64,000 nucleotides of DNA from Candidatus Poribacteria bacterium (lineage in GTDB: Bacteria; Poribacteria; WGA-4E; WGA-3G). The position numbers and the translations under genes were made by a program. Position 1 is the first letter of the stretch. Every line of letters starts with the position of its first letter. The stretch is taken from positions 166,645 through 230,644 of the forward strand of contig JAPPIG010000082.1 of assembly GCA_028820635.1 (NCBI GenBank). The letters run 5' to 3'. Shown one piece after another: positions 16,342 through 26,043 of this stretch. The notes beneath the pieces are model-generated. The model was not told where the DNA came from, did no database searches, and saw nothing but the letters and a program-made list of their open reading frames with translations.

Positions 16342-18222
16342 TTATCTTCCCCAACCCATCTGCGGTCTTTGTCGACGCTGTAGAATAACGCGATCGCCTT
16401 CAGTTATTCCACTCTTGACGATGACAACAGTTTCGTTTTGCATGCCGGTTTCAATAGCCGTTTCAACCCCTTTGCCATTACTGTCCAACATGACAAATTT
16501 CCCTTTTAAAACATTAACTTGCGCTGAAACACCATCAGCCTTCTTTTGATCATTGATTAAGAGTGAAACTGTTGCAGGACCCGGAACAATACCGCGTTGC
16601 GCAGGATTTAATTCAATTGTAACGCTGCCATTTCCAACAGATTGAACAGTACCGTTGAATATTTTCTCACTAATGGTCTGCATTTGCACTGATTTGCCTA
16701 CCTTGAAGGGGGACGTTTTGCCCACTTGAGCGGTAACGGTCGCAGAATTCTTGTTTATTACAGCGTCAATAGGAATCAGCAAGACGTTCTTTTCTTCGTA
16801 GGTAATGATGTCAACATCAGCGCTCATACCGGGGCGGATGTCACCCGATGTATCATCAACTTCTATCATCACCTCAAACGAGATGATGTTATCTTGTTGT
16901 TGACCACTTTGGGAAATCTCATACACTTGACCTTTAAATCTTTTTGTTTGGAAAGCATCAATCTTGATATCTGCAGATTGTCCCTCTTCAAGACGTTCCA
17001 TATCAACTTCGTTGATAAAGGTTTTGACAACCATTTTTGACAGATCCGCAATCGTCATAATCGGAGGACTTTGCGAAAAAGCTGAACGTCCAGATGTCAC
17101 AATCTCACCCTGTTCTATCTCAAGTTGTGTAACAGTGCCGGACATGGGTGCCTTAATAACCGTCCAACCAAGCCGTTCCTCCTGATTCTTCAGACTACTT
17201 TGCCGGCGGAGGAGGTTGGCATCAGAACTGACTTTGGATTGTTCCGTTAACAGTTTCTCATTTTCAATTGTTGATTGGAGCTCCTTTAACTGTGTTTCGG
17301 CATTATCCAAACGAATTTGGCTCTCTTCTTCTGCTTTCTCACGTGTCTTTTTGAGGTGTTCAAGGTTTAGTTCTTGTAACTTCAACTGTGCTTCACGCGT
17401 CTTAATTGCTGTTTTACGTGCCAGAACGGTGCGTTCTTGTGATTTGATGGTCTGTTTCTGCGATTCTACGCGTTTATTGGCATTTTTGTATGATGAGTCT
17501 GCACTGGCATGCCGAGATTCTGCGTCTTCCAACGTGCTTTTGGAAACCAGTTCTTCTTCAAAGAGGGATTTATTTCTTTCAAATTCTGATTTGGCAGTAT
17601 CCAAAGAAACCTTTGAAGAAGTTAGTGACGTTTCGTATTCTGCAAGTGTTAACTTCGCTTGTTCATGTGAGATATTTGCTTGTTCTAAAGAAATCTTATC
17701 TTGGTCTAACGAATTCTTTGTGGCTTGAATGTCGGTTTCAGCTGAGCTTATCCGTGTTAACGATTCCGCCTTAGTTGTTTCAAGATTTGCCTCTGCACTT
17801 CTAACAGCAGATTGTTTCTGAGTAAGTTCGCTGTCTAAACGTTCTTTCTTTAGTAGAATATTTAATTCCGCCTGATACTGCTGTGCCACAGCAGCCTTAA
17901 CATCCGCTTCAGCCTGTTTCTGTTCCTCTTCATATATTTTGGGGTCAAGCCTTACTAAAATATCCCCTTCTTCAACGGGTTGACCATCTTTAACAAGGAG
18001 TGCAACGACTTCCCCTTCAACGTTAGATTTTACTTCTACGTCAATAAGTGGTTCTAAATTGCCGGTCGCTCTGATGGTCGTTCGGAAATCGCCGAGTTTG
18101 ACGATCTCAATTTTAGGTGCAAGTGACGGATCAACTCCGTTTTTGCTACGGCTAAGTACAACCCATCCTACCGCCCCAATAAGAACGACGATGATAGCAA
18201 CAGTAATAATTAACTTTTTCAA
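16342..18222 (-). CDS. HlyD/MacA-type periplasmic adaptor with very long coiled coil
   Basis: A 626-residue membrane fusion protein, far longer than MacA (around 370). Residues 5-24 are a membrane anchor; a split biotinyl-lipoyl domain (residues about 60-95 and 355-385) flanks a heptad-rich hairpin from about 96 to 350, followed by beta-barrel and membrane-proximal domains. Adaptors of this kind link an inner-membrane transporter to an outer-membrane channel. The start is TTG with a perfect AGGAGG box 8 bases upstream (18222), also consistent with the MKKLIITV anchor. It is the last gene after four FtsX-like permeases and before the terminator. No TolC homologue is in view. Confidence 0.9.
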   Translation of the reverse strand: MKKLIITVAIIVVLIGAVGWVVLSRSKNGVDPSLAPKIEIVKLGDFRTTIRATGNLEPLIDVEVKSNVEGEVVALLVKDGQPVEEGDILVRLDPKIYEEEQKQAEADVKAAVAQQYQAELNILLKKERLDSELTQKQSAVRSAEANLETTKAESLTRISSAETDIQATKNSLDQDKISLEQANISHEQAKLTLAEYETSLTSSKVSLDTAKSEFERNKSLFEEELVSKSTLEDAESRHASADSSYKNANKRVESQKQTIKSQERTVLARKTAIKTREAQLKLQELNLEHLKKTREKAEEESQIRLDNAETQLKELQSTIENEKLLTEQSKVSSDANLLRRQSSLKNQEERLGWTVIKAPMSGTVTQLEIEQGEIVTSGRSAFSQSPPIMTIADLSKMVVKTFINEVDMERLEEGQSADIKIDAFQTKRFKGQVYEISQSGQQQDNIISFEVMIEVDDTSGDIRPGMSADVDIITYEEKNVLLIPIDAVINKNSATVTAQVGKTSPFKVGKSVQMQTISEKIFNGTVQSVGNGSVTIELNPAQRGIVPGPATVSLLINDQKKADGVSAQVNVLKGKFVMLDSNGKGVETAIETGMQNETVVIVKSGITEGDRVILQRRQRPQMGWGR

Positions 18223-18338
18223 AACATATTCCTCCTATAAGGTTTGGAAGGTGTATGACAAACGGACACTTCCTTTAAAAGTAAGCGGTCTGAAATCTAT
18301 AATCCTATTTGTCCGTGTGTTTAACCATTAATAACGAC

Positions 18339-19655
18339 TTAATCTGTTCGGAGTGCTTCAACAGGTGTAAGTTTTGCAGCCTTGTGTGCAGGATATAGCC
18401 CAAAGAAAACACCAATTGCAACAGATACGATCAAGGCAATAAACATCGTTTCAAATGAAATGACTGAAGGCCAATTACTGTCTTCCCACACAAACTTGGA
18501 TATAAGTGCAGCTGTACCTTGTCCCATGAATACCCCTAAGATTGACCCAAGAACTCCACCCAATAAAGTGAGGACAGATGCCTCAATCAGGAATTGGGTT
18601 ATGATATCATTGAATGTTGCACCGAGTGCTTTTCGCAATCCAATTTCTTGCGTGCGGTCAGTTACGGATACGAGCATGATATTCATCACACCGATGCCTG
18701 CAACCATCAATGCAATCCCAGCGATACCACCCATTAAAGCCTTCATCACTAACCCGACTTTATCGGCAGTAGCCAATTCCTCTTGTGCGGTCCAATAGTT
18801 ATATTCTTCACCTGTGTTGTTGTGTATTCTGCCTAAAATCTGTTTAGCATCCGCTATTGCAAGCGGAATTGTATCTACATCTACTGCTTCAACGCGAATG
18901 CGTTCAACATCATTGCGACCTTTAAAACGTTCTTGGAGTGTTGTAATGGGAATGATGAATCTGTCATCCCAACCGGTGGTGTCCATGGCATCACCCTTCT
19001 CTTCCATCACACCAATGACCTTAAGGCGCACCTCATAGAGTCCACTTCTACCCCGCCAATAAGAAGGACGAGAGGCTTTTATCTCTTTCCCAACTGGGTC
19101 TTCGTTCAAAAACACCTCTTCCGCAATTTTTGAACCGATCACAGCAACACTACTGGCAGCTTCTACCTCATCCGCGTTGAAAAATCTGCCACTTGAGGTG
19201 AACCAGTTATATGAACGGTCGTATCCCGCTGTTGATGCTACAATTCGGGATTCCTTCTTACGTCCCTTGAAACTCACGCTCCAACCGGGCATATCGTCTT
19301 CTGCTACAACGTTAACGATACCACGAGCACTCTTCAAGATTTCAAAAGCATCCTCTGTTTCCAAATGCTCAGCGCGGTTTCTACGCCAACGACTCCTACC
19401 TCTAACAGCTTCGCCCGCTGCACGACTTAATGTACCAGATTGCCTATCCCAATCGTCTTTATAGATTTCTACCATTTTTGTTCCGCCGGTCCGTTCAATT
19501 TCCCGTAACACCATAGACCTGGATCCATCTCCAACAGAGACCATACTGACCACAGAACCAACACCAACGATAATTCCTAAAATTGTCAGACTGGTGCGGA
19601 GCGGGTTACGACGCAAACTGGTAATACCTAAAATGATACATTCAAATAGATTCAT
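18339..19655 (-). CDS. MacB/FtsX-type ABC permease, paralog D
   Basis: A 438-residue permease: N-terminal helix (SLTILGIIVGVGSVVSMVSVG), a MacB-type periplasmic core domain, and three C-terminal helices (MNIMLVSVTDRTQEIGLRKALG as the cytoplasmic coupling stretch). It ends YPAHKAAKLTPVEALRTD, the family C-terminus. It lacks an ATPase domain, unlike full-length MacB. It is the most diverged of four tandem paralogs. AGGAGG precedes the ATG, and only 12 bp separate it from paralog C, so they are co-transcribed. MacB-type systems use a mechanotransmission mechanism to move peptides, lipoproteins or drugs. Confidence 0.92.
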   Translation of the reverse strand: MNLFECIILGITSLRRNPLRTSLTILGIIVGVGSVVSMVSVGDGSRSMVLREIERTGGTKMVEIYKDDWDRQSGTLSRAAGEAVRGRSRWRRNRAEHLETEDAFEILKSARGIVNVVAEDDMPGWSVSFKGRKKESRIVASTAGYDRSYNWFTSSGRFFNADEVEAASSVAVIGSKIAEEVFLNEDPVGKEIKASRPSYWRGRSGLYEVRLKVIGVMEEKGDAMDTTGWDDRFIIPITTLQERFKGRNDVERIRVEAVDVDTIPLAIADAKQILGRIHNNTGEEYNYWTAQEELATADKVGLVMKALMGGIAGIALMVAGIGVMNIMLVSVTDRTQEIGLRKALGATFNDIITQFLIEASVLTLLGGVLGSILGVFMGQGTAALISKFVWEDSNWPSVISFETMFIALIVSVAIGVFFGLYPAHKAAKLTPVEALRTD

Positions 19656-19667
19656 ATAGATTTCCTC

Positions 19668-20969
19668 CTACTCAGTACGTAAGGCTTCTATTGGGGAGAG
19701 CGCTGACGCTTTCAATGCAGGATAAAGCCCAAAAGAGACACCAATCAATGCAGAAAATGAGACAGAGATAATAACCCACTGCATAGAGATAACTGCTGGC
19801 CAATCCGGCACCATCTTGACAATCTTCACAGCGATAATTGCCATACCTTCACCCGCGAGATAACCTAACCCGACACCTAAAGCCCCACCTATAATACACA
19901 TCGCAATGGATTCTATTAGGAACTGTAGCATAATATCAAGACGTTTCGCACCGAGTGCCTTTCTCAGACCGATCTCACGCGTGCGTTCGCTAACTGCTAC
20001 CAACATCATGTTCATAATGCCGATACCACCGACAAGCAGAGAAAAACCCGCAATGCTACCCAACGCAATTTTTATGACATTACTAATTTTATCTAACTGC
20101 GCCATACCTTCTCGCATATCCCTAAGACTGAAGAAATCATCCTGATTCTTATGGCGTGACCTCATTACTTCTTTCACCTCTTCTATTGCTTTCGGAACAT
20201 CGTCAACGGTGTTGGCGTGAACAGATAACATTACAATGTGATCGTTCCCGGTAAAACGTTCCTGTGTCGTTGTGATGGGGATGAAAACCATATCGTCCAG
20301 GTTCCATCCGAATCGGAGACTTCTGCCACGTGCCTCCATTGTTCCGACAACGGTAAAACGTTCAGCAATCCGAACCTGATCCCCTCTGCCATATCTATCA
20401 AATCTACCTCCACCTCTACCGATTTTGATTTCCTCGTTTATGGGGGATTTGTTACCGAATAGGTTAAGTGCAACCTCAGTGCCTAAAACGCAAACTTTCG
20501 CTTTGTTTTCAATATCCTCATCGGAAATAAAACGTCCTTCCTGAATTCCCCAATCCATTGCTTCCGAAAACGAGGCATTCACACCATTATATCCGCTGCG
20601 AGTTTCAGACCCATCTTTAGTTTGAATCTGTACACCCCGCCATTCTGGTATTCGAGGCACAACTACCTTTACGGATGGACATTCTGCTTCTATCGCTAAT
20701 ACATCGTCGTACTTGAAGTATTCGTTGCTACGGTTCGGCATCCACCGGCTACCTACCCGCTTGTAGCTGCTCCGATACATCGTGAATTGGTTGACACCAC
20801 CGAGCTTCTGTGCGTCCTGCAGCACAATCTCTTTTGCACCATCACCGATTGAAATCATCGCAAGCACAGAGGCAACGCCAATGATAATCCCAAGCATCGT
20901 CAGCAATGATCGCAGTTTGTTGCTGCGAATTGCAGAAAGTCCAACGGATAATCCCTCAAATATACGCAT
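19668..20969 (-). CDS. MacB/FtsX-type ABC permease, paralog C
   Basis: A 433-residue permease with the same plan: anchor helix with LLTMLGIIIGVASVLAMISI, periplasmic MacB core, and C-terminal FtsX helices with GGIGIMNMMLVAVSERTREI, ending ALSPIEALRTE. It is close in sequence to paralogs A and B. A GGAG box lies 7 bases from ATG. The 690-bp gap upstream holds a 410-bp inverted-repeat element. No cognate ATP-binding subunit is encoded nearby, so the energy source must come from elsewhere. Confidence 0.92.
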   Translation of the reverse strand: MRIFEGLSVGLSAIRSNKLRSLLTMLGIIIGVASVLAMISIGDGAKEIVLQDAQKLGGVNQFTMYRSSYKRVGSRWMPNRSNEYFKYDDVLAIEAECPSVKVVVPRIPEWRGVQIQTKDGSETRSGYNGVNASFSEAMDWGIQEGRFISDEDIENKAKVCVLGTEVALNLFGNKSPINEEIKIGRGGGRFDRYGRGDQVRIAERFTVVGTMEARGRSLRFGWNLDDMVFIPITTTQERFTGNDHIVMLSVHANTVDDVPKAIEEVKEVMRSRHKNQDDFFSLRDMREGMAQLDKISNVIKIALGSIAGFSLLVGGIGIMNMMLVAVSERTREIGLRKALGAKRLDIMLQFLIESIAMCIIGGALGVGLGYLAGEGMAIIAVKIVKMVPDWPAVISMQWVIISVSFSALIGVSFGLYPALKASALSPIEALRTE

Positions 20970-21214
20970 TTCGTGTCTCCAAATAACATGAAAAATAATA
21001 TTCCTATACTTAGTTATTTAGACAGAAAAAAGCAGATAAGGTTCGTAACAATTGATAAAAAAGACGGCAGTACAAACTCCTTCCTTAATTTGCCAAGAGT
21101 TTAATGATGTTGTTTGGAATACAATTACGCTATTTTGACGTCAAAATTGGGAAATGGGTTTATTGTAATTTCTACAGCGAACTGTGTTCCTAAGCGGTAC
21201 AAATCACCTTACAG

Positions 21215-21624
21215 AAACGTGAGTTTGATAATTAAATCCAAATGTAAATGTAGGTTGGGTAGAGCGAAGCGAAACCTATAAATCAACGGTATGAATGCCA
21301 TTAGGCATTCCCCGAGTGTAAACTTAAGAAAAAATGCTGTATTTTCTCTTGTTGGAGGGCTTTGTAAGCCCGATATTGTGAGTCTTAACCAATAAAATCG
21401 GGGTTGAAAACCCCTCCAACAATGGGAAATATCCTTAAGTTGACACCTATGGGTAGAGCGAAGCGAAACCCAACAACTCAACCGTCTTGGAAGTAATATA
21501 GAGTTGGGTTTCACTTACTTTTCGGAAATATCAATCTCAAATGGGCATGTCTCTCTCTTTAGCGTCTACTTCTATTGTTGATTTCCGTTCTACCCAACCT
21601 ACGGGATTTATCAAACTCACGTTT
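21215..21624. mobile_element. 410-bp MITE-like element with 17-bp perfect terminal inverted repeats
   Basis: 21215-21231 (AAACGTGAGTTTGATAA) is the exact reverse complement of 21608-21624. Direct repeat ACAG abuts both ends (21211-21214 and 21625-21628), a plausible 4-bp target duplication. Inside, a second inverted pair GTAGGTTGGGTAGA and a nested 74-bp element (TTGTTGGAGGG 21349-21359 / CCCTCCAACAA 21412-21422, with two inner hairpins) are present. There is no coding sequence. It lies between permease paralogs B and C. Confidence 0.7.
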
Positions 21625-21660
21625 ACAGAAATAGTTTCTCAATGATCTTTCTAATGAACA

Positions 21661-22962
21661 CTAATCAGTACGCAGTGCCTCAATAGGGGAAAGCGATGAC
21701 GCTTTTATCGCAGGATACAACCCAAACGAGATACCAATCAACGCTGAGAAGGATATAGAAATCAACACCCACTGCGTTGAAACAACTGAAGGCCACTCGG
21801 GAACAATTTTGGCAATTTTAACAGCGAGAAGTGCCATACCTTGCCCAGCGAAGACTCCCAAACCTATCCCTATCAATCCCCCCAAACCACACATGAAAAC
21901 AGCCTCCATCAAGAATTGAATAAGGATGTCAAAACGTGTCGCACCGAGAGCCTTTCGAAGTCCTATCTCGCGCGTCCGCTCAGTAACAGCAACAAGCATC
22001 ATATTCATAATACCGATACCGCCTACAAGCAGTGAAAAACCGGCGATACTGCCTAATGCAATTTTGATTACCTTACTGATTTTCTCCAACTGCGCCATAC
22101 CTTCACGCATATCAAATATTCTAATGAAATCATCTTGATTTTTGTGCCGCTTGCGTATGACTGCTTTTACTTCTTCAATTGCTTTCGGAACGTCTTCAAC
22201 AGTATGTGCATAGACGACAATATCCTGAATTTTATCATCACCCGTGAAACGTTCTTGGGTAGTTGTTAGCGGCATAAACACAAGATTATCATAACTCCAA
22301 CCAAATCGAAGACTCCTGCCTCTTGGCAACATTGTGCCAACAACTGTAAAGCGTTCTGTGTACCGCTTTTTATCTCTTCGTCCCCATCGGTCATAACGTC
22401 CATCGCCTCTTGCAATTTTTATTTCCTGTCCCAGGGGTGATTTGTCACCGAACAGAGATGCCGCCACCTCATCTCCGAGCACACAAACGGACGATGCATT
22501 TTCCACATCTTCGTCTGTAATGAACCGACCCTCTTGAATATCCCAGTCCATTGAAGTATGATAAGTAGCGTCTACGCCATTATATCCCGCACGGGTTTGC
22601 ACACCTCCTGCAGCTTCAATTAATGCGCCTCTCCATTCAGGAATTCTTGGGTTCACTGCTTTCACGGATGGACATTCCGCCTCAATTGCCAACACATCTC
22701 CGTACTTCATATACTCATTGCTACGTATTCTTACCCATTGTGTTCCTACCCGTTTATACCACGTGCGATAGATAGTGAATTGATTTGCCCCACCAAGCTT
22801 TTGAGCGTCACGTAGCACGATTTCTTTTGCCCCATCACCGATTGAGATCATCGCAAGCACAGAGGCAACACCAATGATAATCCCAAGCATCGTTAGTAAC
22901 GAGCGCATTTTATTTGAGCGAATGGCAGCAATCCCTACAATAATCGCTTCTATTATACGCAT
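21661..22962 (-). CDS. MacB/FtsX-type ABC permease, paralog B
   Basis: A 433-residue permease, strongly similar to paralogs A and C across the whole length (LLTMLGIIIGVASVLAMISIG, ERTREIGLRKALGATRFDIL, SLSPIEALRTD). The periplasmic part carries the same QKLGGANQFT and RGRSLRFGW stretches as its paralogs. A GGAGAG box lies 5 bases from ATG. The sequence upstream of this gene and the sequence upstream of paralog C share short stretches (for example 23126-23143 and 21149-21166), consistent with duplication of gene plus leader. Confidence 0.92.
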   Translation of the reverse strand: MRIIEAIIVGIAAIRSNKMRSLLTMLGIIIGVASVLAMISIGDGAKEIVLRDAQKLGGANQFTIYRTWYKRVGTQWVRIRSNEYMKYGDVLAIEAECPSVKAVNPRIPEWRGALIEAAGGVQTRAGYNGVDATYHTSMDWDIQEGRFITDEDVENASSVCVLGDEVAASLFGDKSPLGQEIKIARGDGRYDRWGRRDKKRYTERFTVVGTMLPRGRSLRFGWSYDNLVFMPLTTTQERFTGDDKIQDIVVYAHTVEDVPKAIEEVKAVIRKRHKNQDDFIRIFDMREGMAQLEKISKVIKIALGSIAGFSLLVGGIGIMNMMLVAVTERTREIGLRKALGATRFDILIQFLMEAVFMCGLGGLIGIGLGVFAGQGMALLAVKIAKIVPEWPSVVSTQWVLISISFSALIGISFGLYPAIKASSLSPIEALRTD

Positions 22963-23201
22963 TTTTTCTCTCCAGAGATTTTAGGTTTATTTGGGCAGAA
23001 TCATAGATAATAAGTAGATAGACGCGCTTTCTAAGCTTACCGATCAACAATGTATCGTATTTTTGAATTTACAATCACAATTTATCTGTTGCAATTTAAT
23101 CTTGGTTTTCAATTAGACGTTATTAGGGAAATAGGTTTATTGTTTCTTGGGATAAGTGAGAAGTAGAATACAAGTTTTAAATTCTGTTTAAACTAAAATC
23201 T

Positions 23202-24503
23202 TTAATCTTTGCGAAGTGCCTCTATAGGCGATAACATTGACGCTTTTATCGCAGGATATAACCCGAAAGATATACCAATTGCTGCAGAAAATAAGACCGA
23301 AATCATAACCCACTGTGCAGAGACAACTGCAGGCCATTCAGGAACAATTTTGGCGATCTTGACTGCCAGAATTGACATGCTTTCTCCCACAAAAATACCT
23401 AAACCGATTCCTATAATTCCACCGACAGCGCACATAATAACTGACTCAATAAGAAATTGAAACATTATATCAAGCGGTTTAGCGCCGAGTGCTTTCCGCA
23501 AACCGATCTCTCGGGTGCGTTCAGTGACAGCAACTAACATCATATTCATTATCCCGATACCGCCAACAAGTAGTGAAAAACCTGCGATGCTACCAAGTGC
23601 AATTTTTATCATCTTACTTATTTTTTCCAACTGTCGTATACCTTTTCGCATCTCATAGATTTTGACGAAATTGTCTTCACCTTTATGTCGGCTGCGGATA
23701 ACCTCTTTTACCTCCCGAACTGCATTGGGAACATCTTCAACAGAATTGGCGTAGACTAAGATTTCCTGGATGTGATCGTCACCAGTAAAACGTTCTTGGG
23801 TGGTTGTTATTGGAAAAAAGACCATGCTATCAAAACTCCAACCGAAACGTAGACTTCTACCCCTTGGCATCATTGTACCTACAACAGTGAACCGTTCGGT
23901 TATGCGTCTATTACGTCTCTTTCCACGATGATCGTAATACTTTACACGCCGAGCCATTTTTATCTCCTGTCCAAGAGGTGATTTACTGCCGAATAGGTCG
24001 GTTGCTACTTCATCGCCAAGTACACAAATTTTGGCTGCGTCTTTTACGTCTTCATCTGTAATAAATCGTCCATCTTGCACTTTCCAATCCAGTGCTGTTT
24101 TAAAGGATGGATCTACACCGTTATATCCGGCACGTGTTTCAGCACCACCGGGTGCTTGGATTAATTGGCCTTTCCAATCTCGTATTCTTGGGGCGACATC
24201 ACTCACGGCTGGACATTCTGCTTCAATTGCAAGCACATCGTCATAGTTTAGGTATTCCTTCGTCCGGATTGGAATGTTGTGTTTTCCCAACTTTTTAGTG
24301 GATCTGCGGTATAAAGTAAACTGATTTGCACCACCAAGTTTCTGTGCATCTCTCAGCACAATCTCTTTTGCCCCGTCTCCAATTGCTATCATTGCAAGCA
24401 CTGCCGCGATACCGATTATTATGCCAAGCATCGTTAGTAACGAACGCATTTTGTTTGCGCGTATCGCGGCTATCCCTATTGATAGCCCTTCAATTAAACT
24501 CAT
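23202..24503 (-). CDS. MacB/FtsX-type ABC permease, paralog A (first of the cluster)
   Basis: A 433-residue permease, first in the direction of transcription. It has the anchor helix (LLTMLGIIIGIAAVLAMIAIG), the periplasmic core with RGRSLRFGWSF, and the three-helix FtsX domain ending MLSPIEALRKD. The ribosome binding site is weak (GAGAAG). A strong minus-strand terminator at 24616-24639 separates it from the preceding toroid protein gene, so the permease cluster likely has its own promoter in the 24504-24600 gap, where I see no convincing consensus. Confidence 0.92.
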   Translation of the reverse strand: MSLIEGLSIGIAAIRANKMRSLLTMLGIIIGIAAVLAMIAIGDGAKEIVLRDAQKLGGANQFTLYRRSTKKLGKHNIPIRTKEYLNYDDVLAIEAECPAVSDVAPRIRDWKGQLIQAPGGAETRAGYNGVDPSFKTALDWKVQDGRFITDEDVKDAAKICVLGDEVATDLFGSKSPLGQEIKMARRVKYYDHRGKRRNRRITERFTVVGTMMPRGRSLRFGWSFDSMVFFPITTTQERFTGDDHIQEILVYANSVEDVPNAVREVKEVIRSRHKGEDNFVKIYEMRKGIRQLEKISKMIKIALGSIAGFSLLVGGIGIMNMMLVAVTERTREIGLRKALGAKPLDIMFQFLIESVIMCAVGGIIGIGLGIFVGESMSILAVKIAKIVPEWPAVVSAQWVMISVLFSAAIGISFGLYPAIKASMLSPIEALRKD

Positions 24504-24615
24504 GTAATCTTCTCAACTTTCGCATATCGTAACATAAAAAAACACGTGTTAAACGTCATTGAGAAGAATCCGTTTATTTAAACATAAAAAGATATAGAAA
24601 TCGGGTAGGAAGAAA

Positions 24616-24639
24616 AAGGCGGATATAGAAATCCGCCTT
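24616..24639 (-). terminator. Intrinsic terminator after the alpha/alpha-toroid protein gene
   Basis: AAGGCGGAT (24616-24624) pairs with ATCCGCCTT (24631-24639) across a 6-nt loop, and on the minus strand a T-rich run (complement of 24607-24617) follows. A textbook rho-independent structure 18 bp after the stop codon. Confidence 0.85.
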
Positions 24640-24657
24640 GTGAGGTGAAGTTGTATC

Positions 24658-25794
24658 TTATTTTTCGTTTGGGTAAGCAGTATCAAGTGAGAGAACTGCA
24701 TAACTGGTTGCCAACACAGGGAGTGCTTCCATCCAGCGACTGTTCTCATTCATCCAGGATCCATCTGGTTTCTGAACTTCAATCAATTTTTCAGCGAGTT
24801 CTTGATACCAATCGTGTGAGACACCTTTCGCGTCAATAATGGTATCCTTCCCGTATAGACGCAAAGCCTTTGCCATCGTGTGATAGTTGTAATAGAGACC
24901 TTGTGCTCCCATGCCGTAGTTTTCTTCTACCGTGAAGTGTTTTCCTATCCACTGCACAGCAGATTTCACTCGTTCGTCATTTTTATCAACGTTTGCGTAG
25001 ATAAAACTCAACAATCCAGCATACGTCATACTGGCATAGGATCGTGGACTGCCAGCTGCATCTGTGCCAGCTTTGCTTTCACCGTCTGGCGAATAGATAA
25101 ATCCACCATCGTTGCCTGCCCACTTCTGGTCGTTGCTCTCACTACGGTTCTGGGTGCGTTCAAGAAACTTTATCGCTTTGTTCCAGACTTCATCATCATC
25201 GGAACCGCTCTCTTTCAACGCTTGGATAGCAAGGTTCAGGTTAGAAAGATCGTGTACGGATTCGCGACTTCCATAGCCGATACCACCGTAATATACGCTT
25301 TCTTCATCTTGAATTTGAAGGCTTTTTATAAAACCTTGTGCTTTTTTGATAACATCTTCATATTTCTTTGGATTTGCTGTTGAGGAAAGTGCCATCACCG
25401 AGATAGAAGTCGTATAATTAGGTAGTGCGGGTTGCTTGTTCACATCGTAAATTGCACCGTTCTCATGCTGCATAGCAATTAATGCATCAATTGCCTTCTG
25501 AATAAAGGGATGTTTTTCATCTGAATATTTCTTCTGTGGATGCCGCAAAAATGCCGTGATTGCAAGGGCGGTTATTCCAGGATGCCCCTCTCCAGGACTG
25601 CCCTCAAAGAGGCCATCTTCTCTTTGCTGTGTCTTTAGCCACTCTAATCCCTTGTCAATACTGGCGATGACTTGTTTGTTTAATTTTTCATATTTCGCTG
25701 CATCTTCTACTGCGTGTGGGTGTGAATCGCTATGTACCGTAACACAGACAAATAGCAATATCAACATTAACCCAATCAAGTTTTTCATTCTCAT
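24658..25794 (-). CDS. Exported prenyltransferase/squalene-oxidase repeat (alpha/alpha-toroid) protein
   Basis: A 378-residue protein with an N-terminal signal peptide (MRMKNLIGLMLILLFVCVTV). The rest contains repeats of the QW/prenyltransferase type: GLEWLKTQQREDGLFEG, AIDALIAMQHENGAIYD, IKFLERTQN...DGGFIYSPDGES and LIEVQKPDGSWMNENSRWMEALPVL. Together they predict an alpha/alpha barrel as in squalene-hopene cyclases and complement-like proteins. The catalytic DxDD of cyclases is not seen, so it is more likely a binding or processing protein in the periplasm. AGGAG precedes ATG 25794 by 6 bases. Confidence 0.8.
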   Translation of the reverse strand: MRMKNLIGLMLILLFVCVTVHSDSHPHAVEDAAKYEKLNKQVIASIDKGLEWLKTQQREDGLFEGSPGEGHPGITALAITAFLRHPQKKYSDEKHPFIQKAIDALIAMQHENGAIYDVNKQPALPNYTTSISVMALSSTANPKKYEDVIKKAQGFIKSLQIQDEESVYYGGIGYGSRESVHDLSNLNLAIQALKESGSDDDEVWNKAIKFLERTQNRSESNDQKWAGNDGGFIYSPDGESKAGTDAAGSPRSYASMTYAGLLSFIYANVDKNDERVKSAVQWIGKHFTVEENYGMGAQGLYYNYHTMAKALRLYGKDTIIDAKGVSHDWYQELAEKLIEVQKPDGSWMNENSRWMEALPVLATSYAVLSLDTAYPNEK

Positions 25795-25978
25795 CTTTTT
25801 CTCCTAAAAAGTTGTTTTAGTAATGTTTAAGCAAATACGATGCCAAGACAAAACGGGTGTGGTAGTTCTAATTCACGGAAATTACAATAAGAATTGGTTA
25901 AAAAGTGAACACCACTGTCTATAATTTGAACAGTTTTTGGATATGTAGTGGAGTGTCTACCGAAATTTTTTGGGTAAA

Positions 25979-26039
25979 GGTCGCGATTCGGAGATCGCTC
26001 CTACAGAGGAGGTCGCGATTCGGAGATCGCTCCTACAGA
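25979..26039. repeat. Two tandem copies of a 29-bp repeat, period 32 bp
   Basis: 25979-26007 and 26011-26039 are identical and belong to the GTCGCGATTCGGAGATCGC...TACA repeat family seen at 32141, 39771, 50830 and 57650. Only 4 bp separate the repeat from the stop codon of the minus-strand oxidoreductase gene, so it forms that transcript's 3' end. The rest of the 25795-26043 gap shows nothing. Confidence 0.85.
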
Positions 26040-26043
26040 ATAC

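Noticed and set aside
25979..26039. CRISPR array
   Set aside because: Only two copies with a 3-bp spacer, and the same sequence is dispersed elsewhere as part of palindromic elements.
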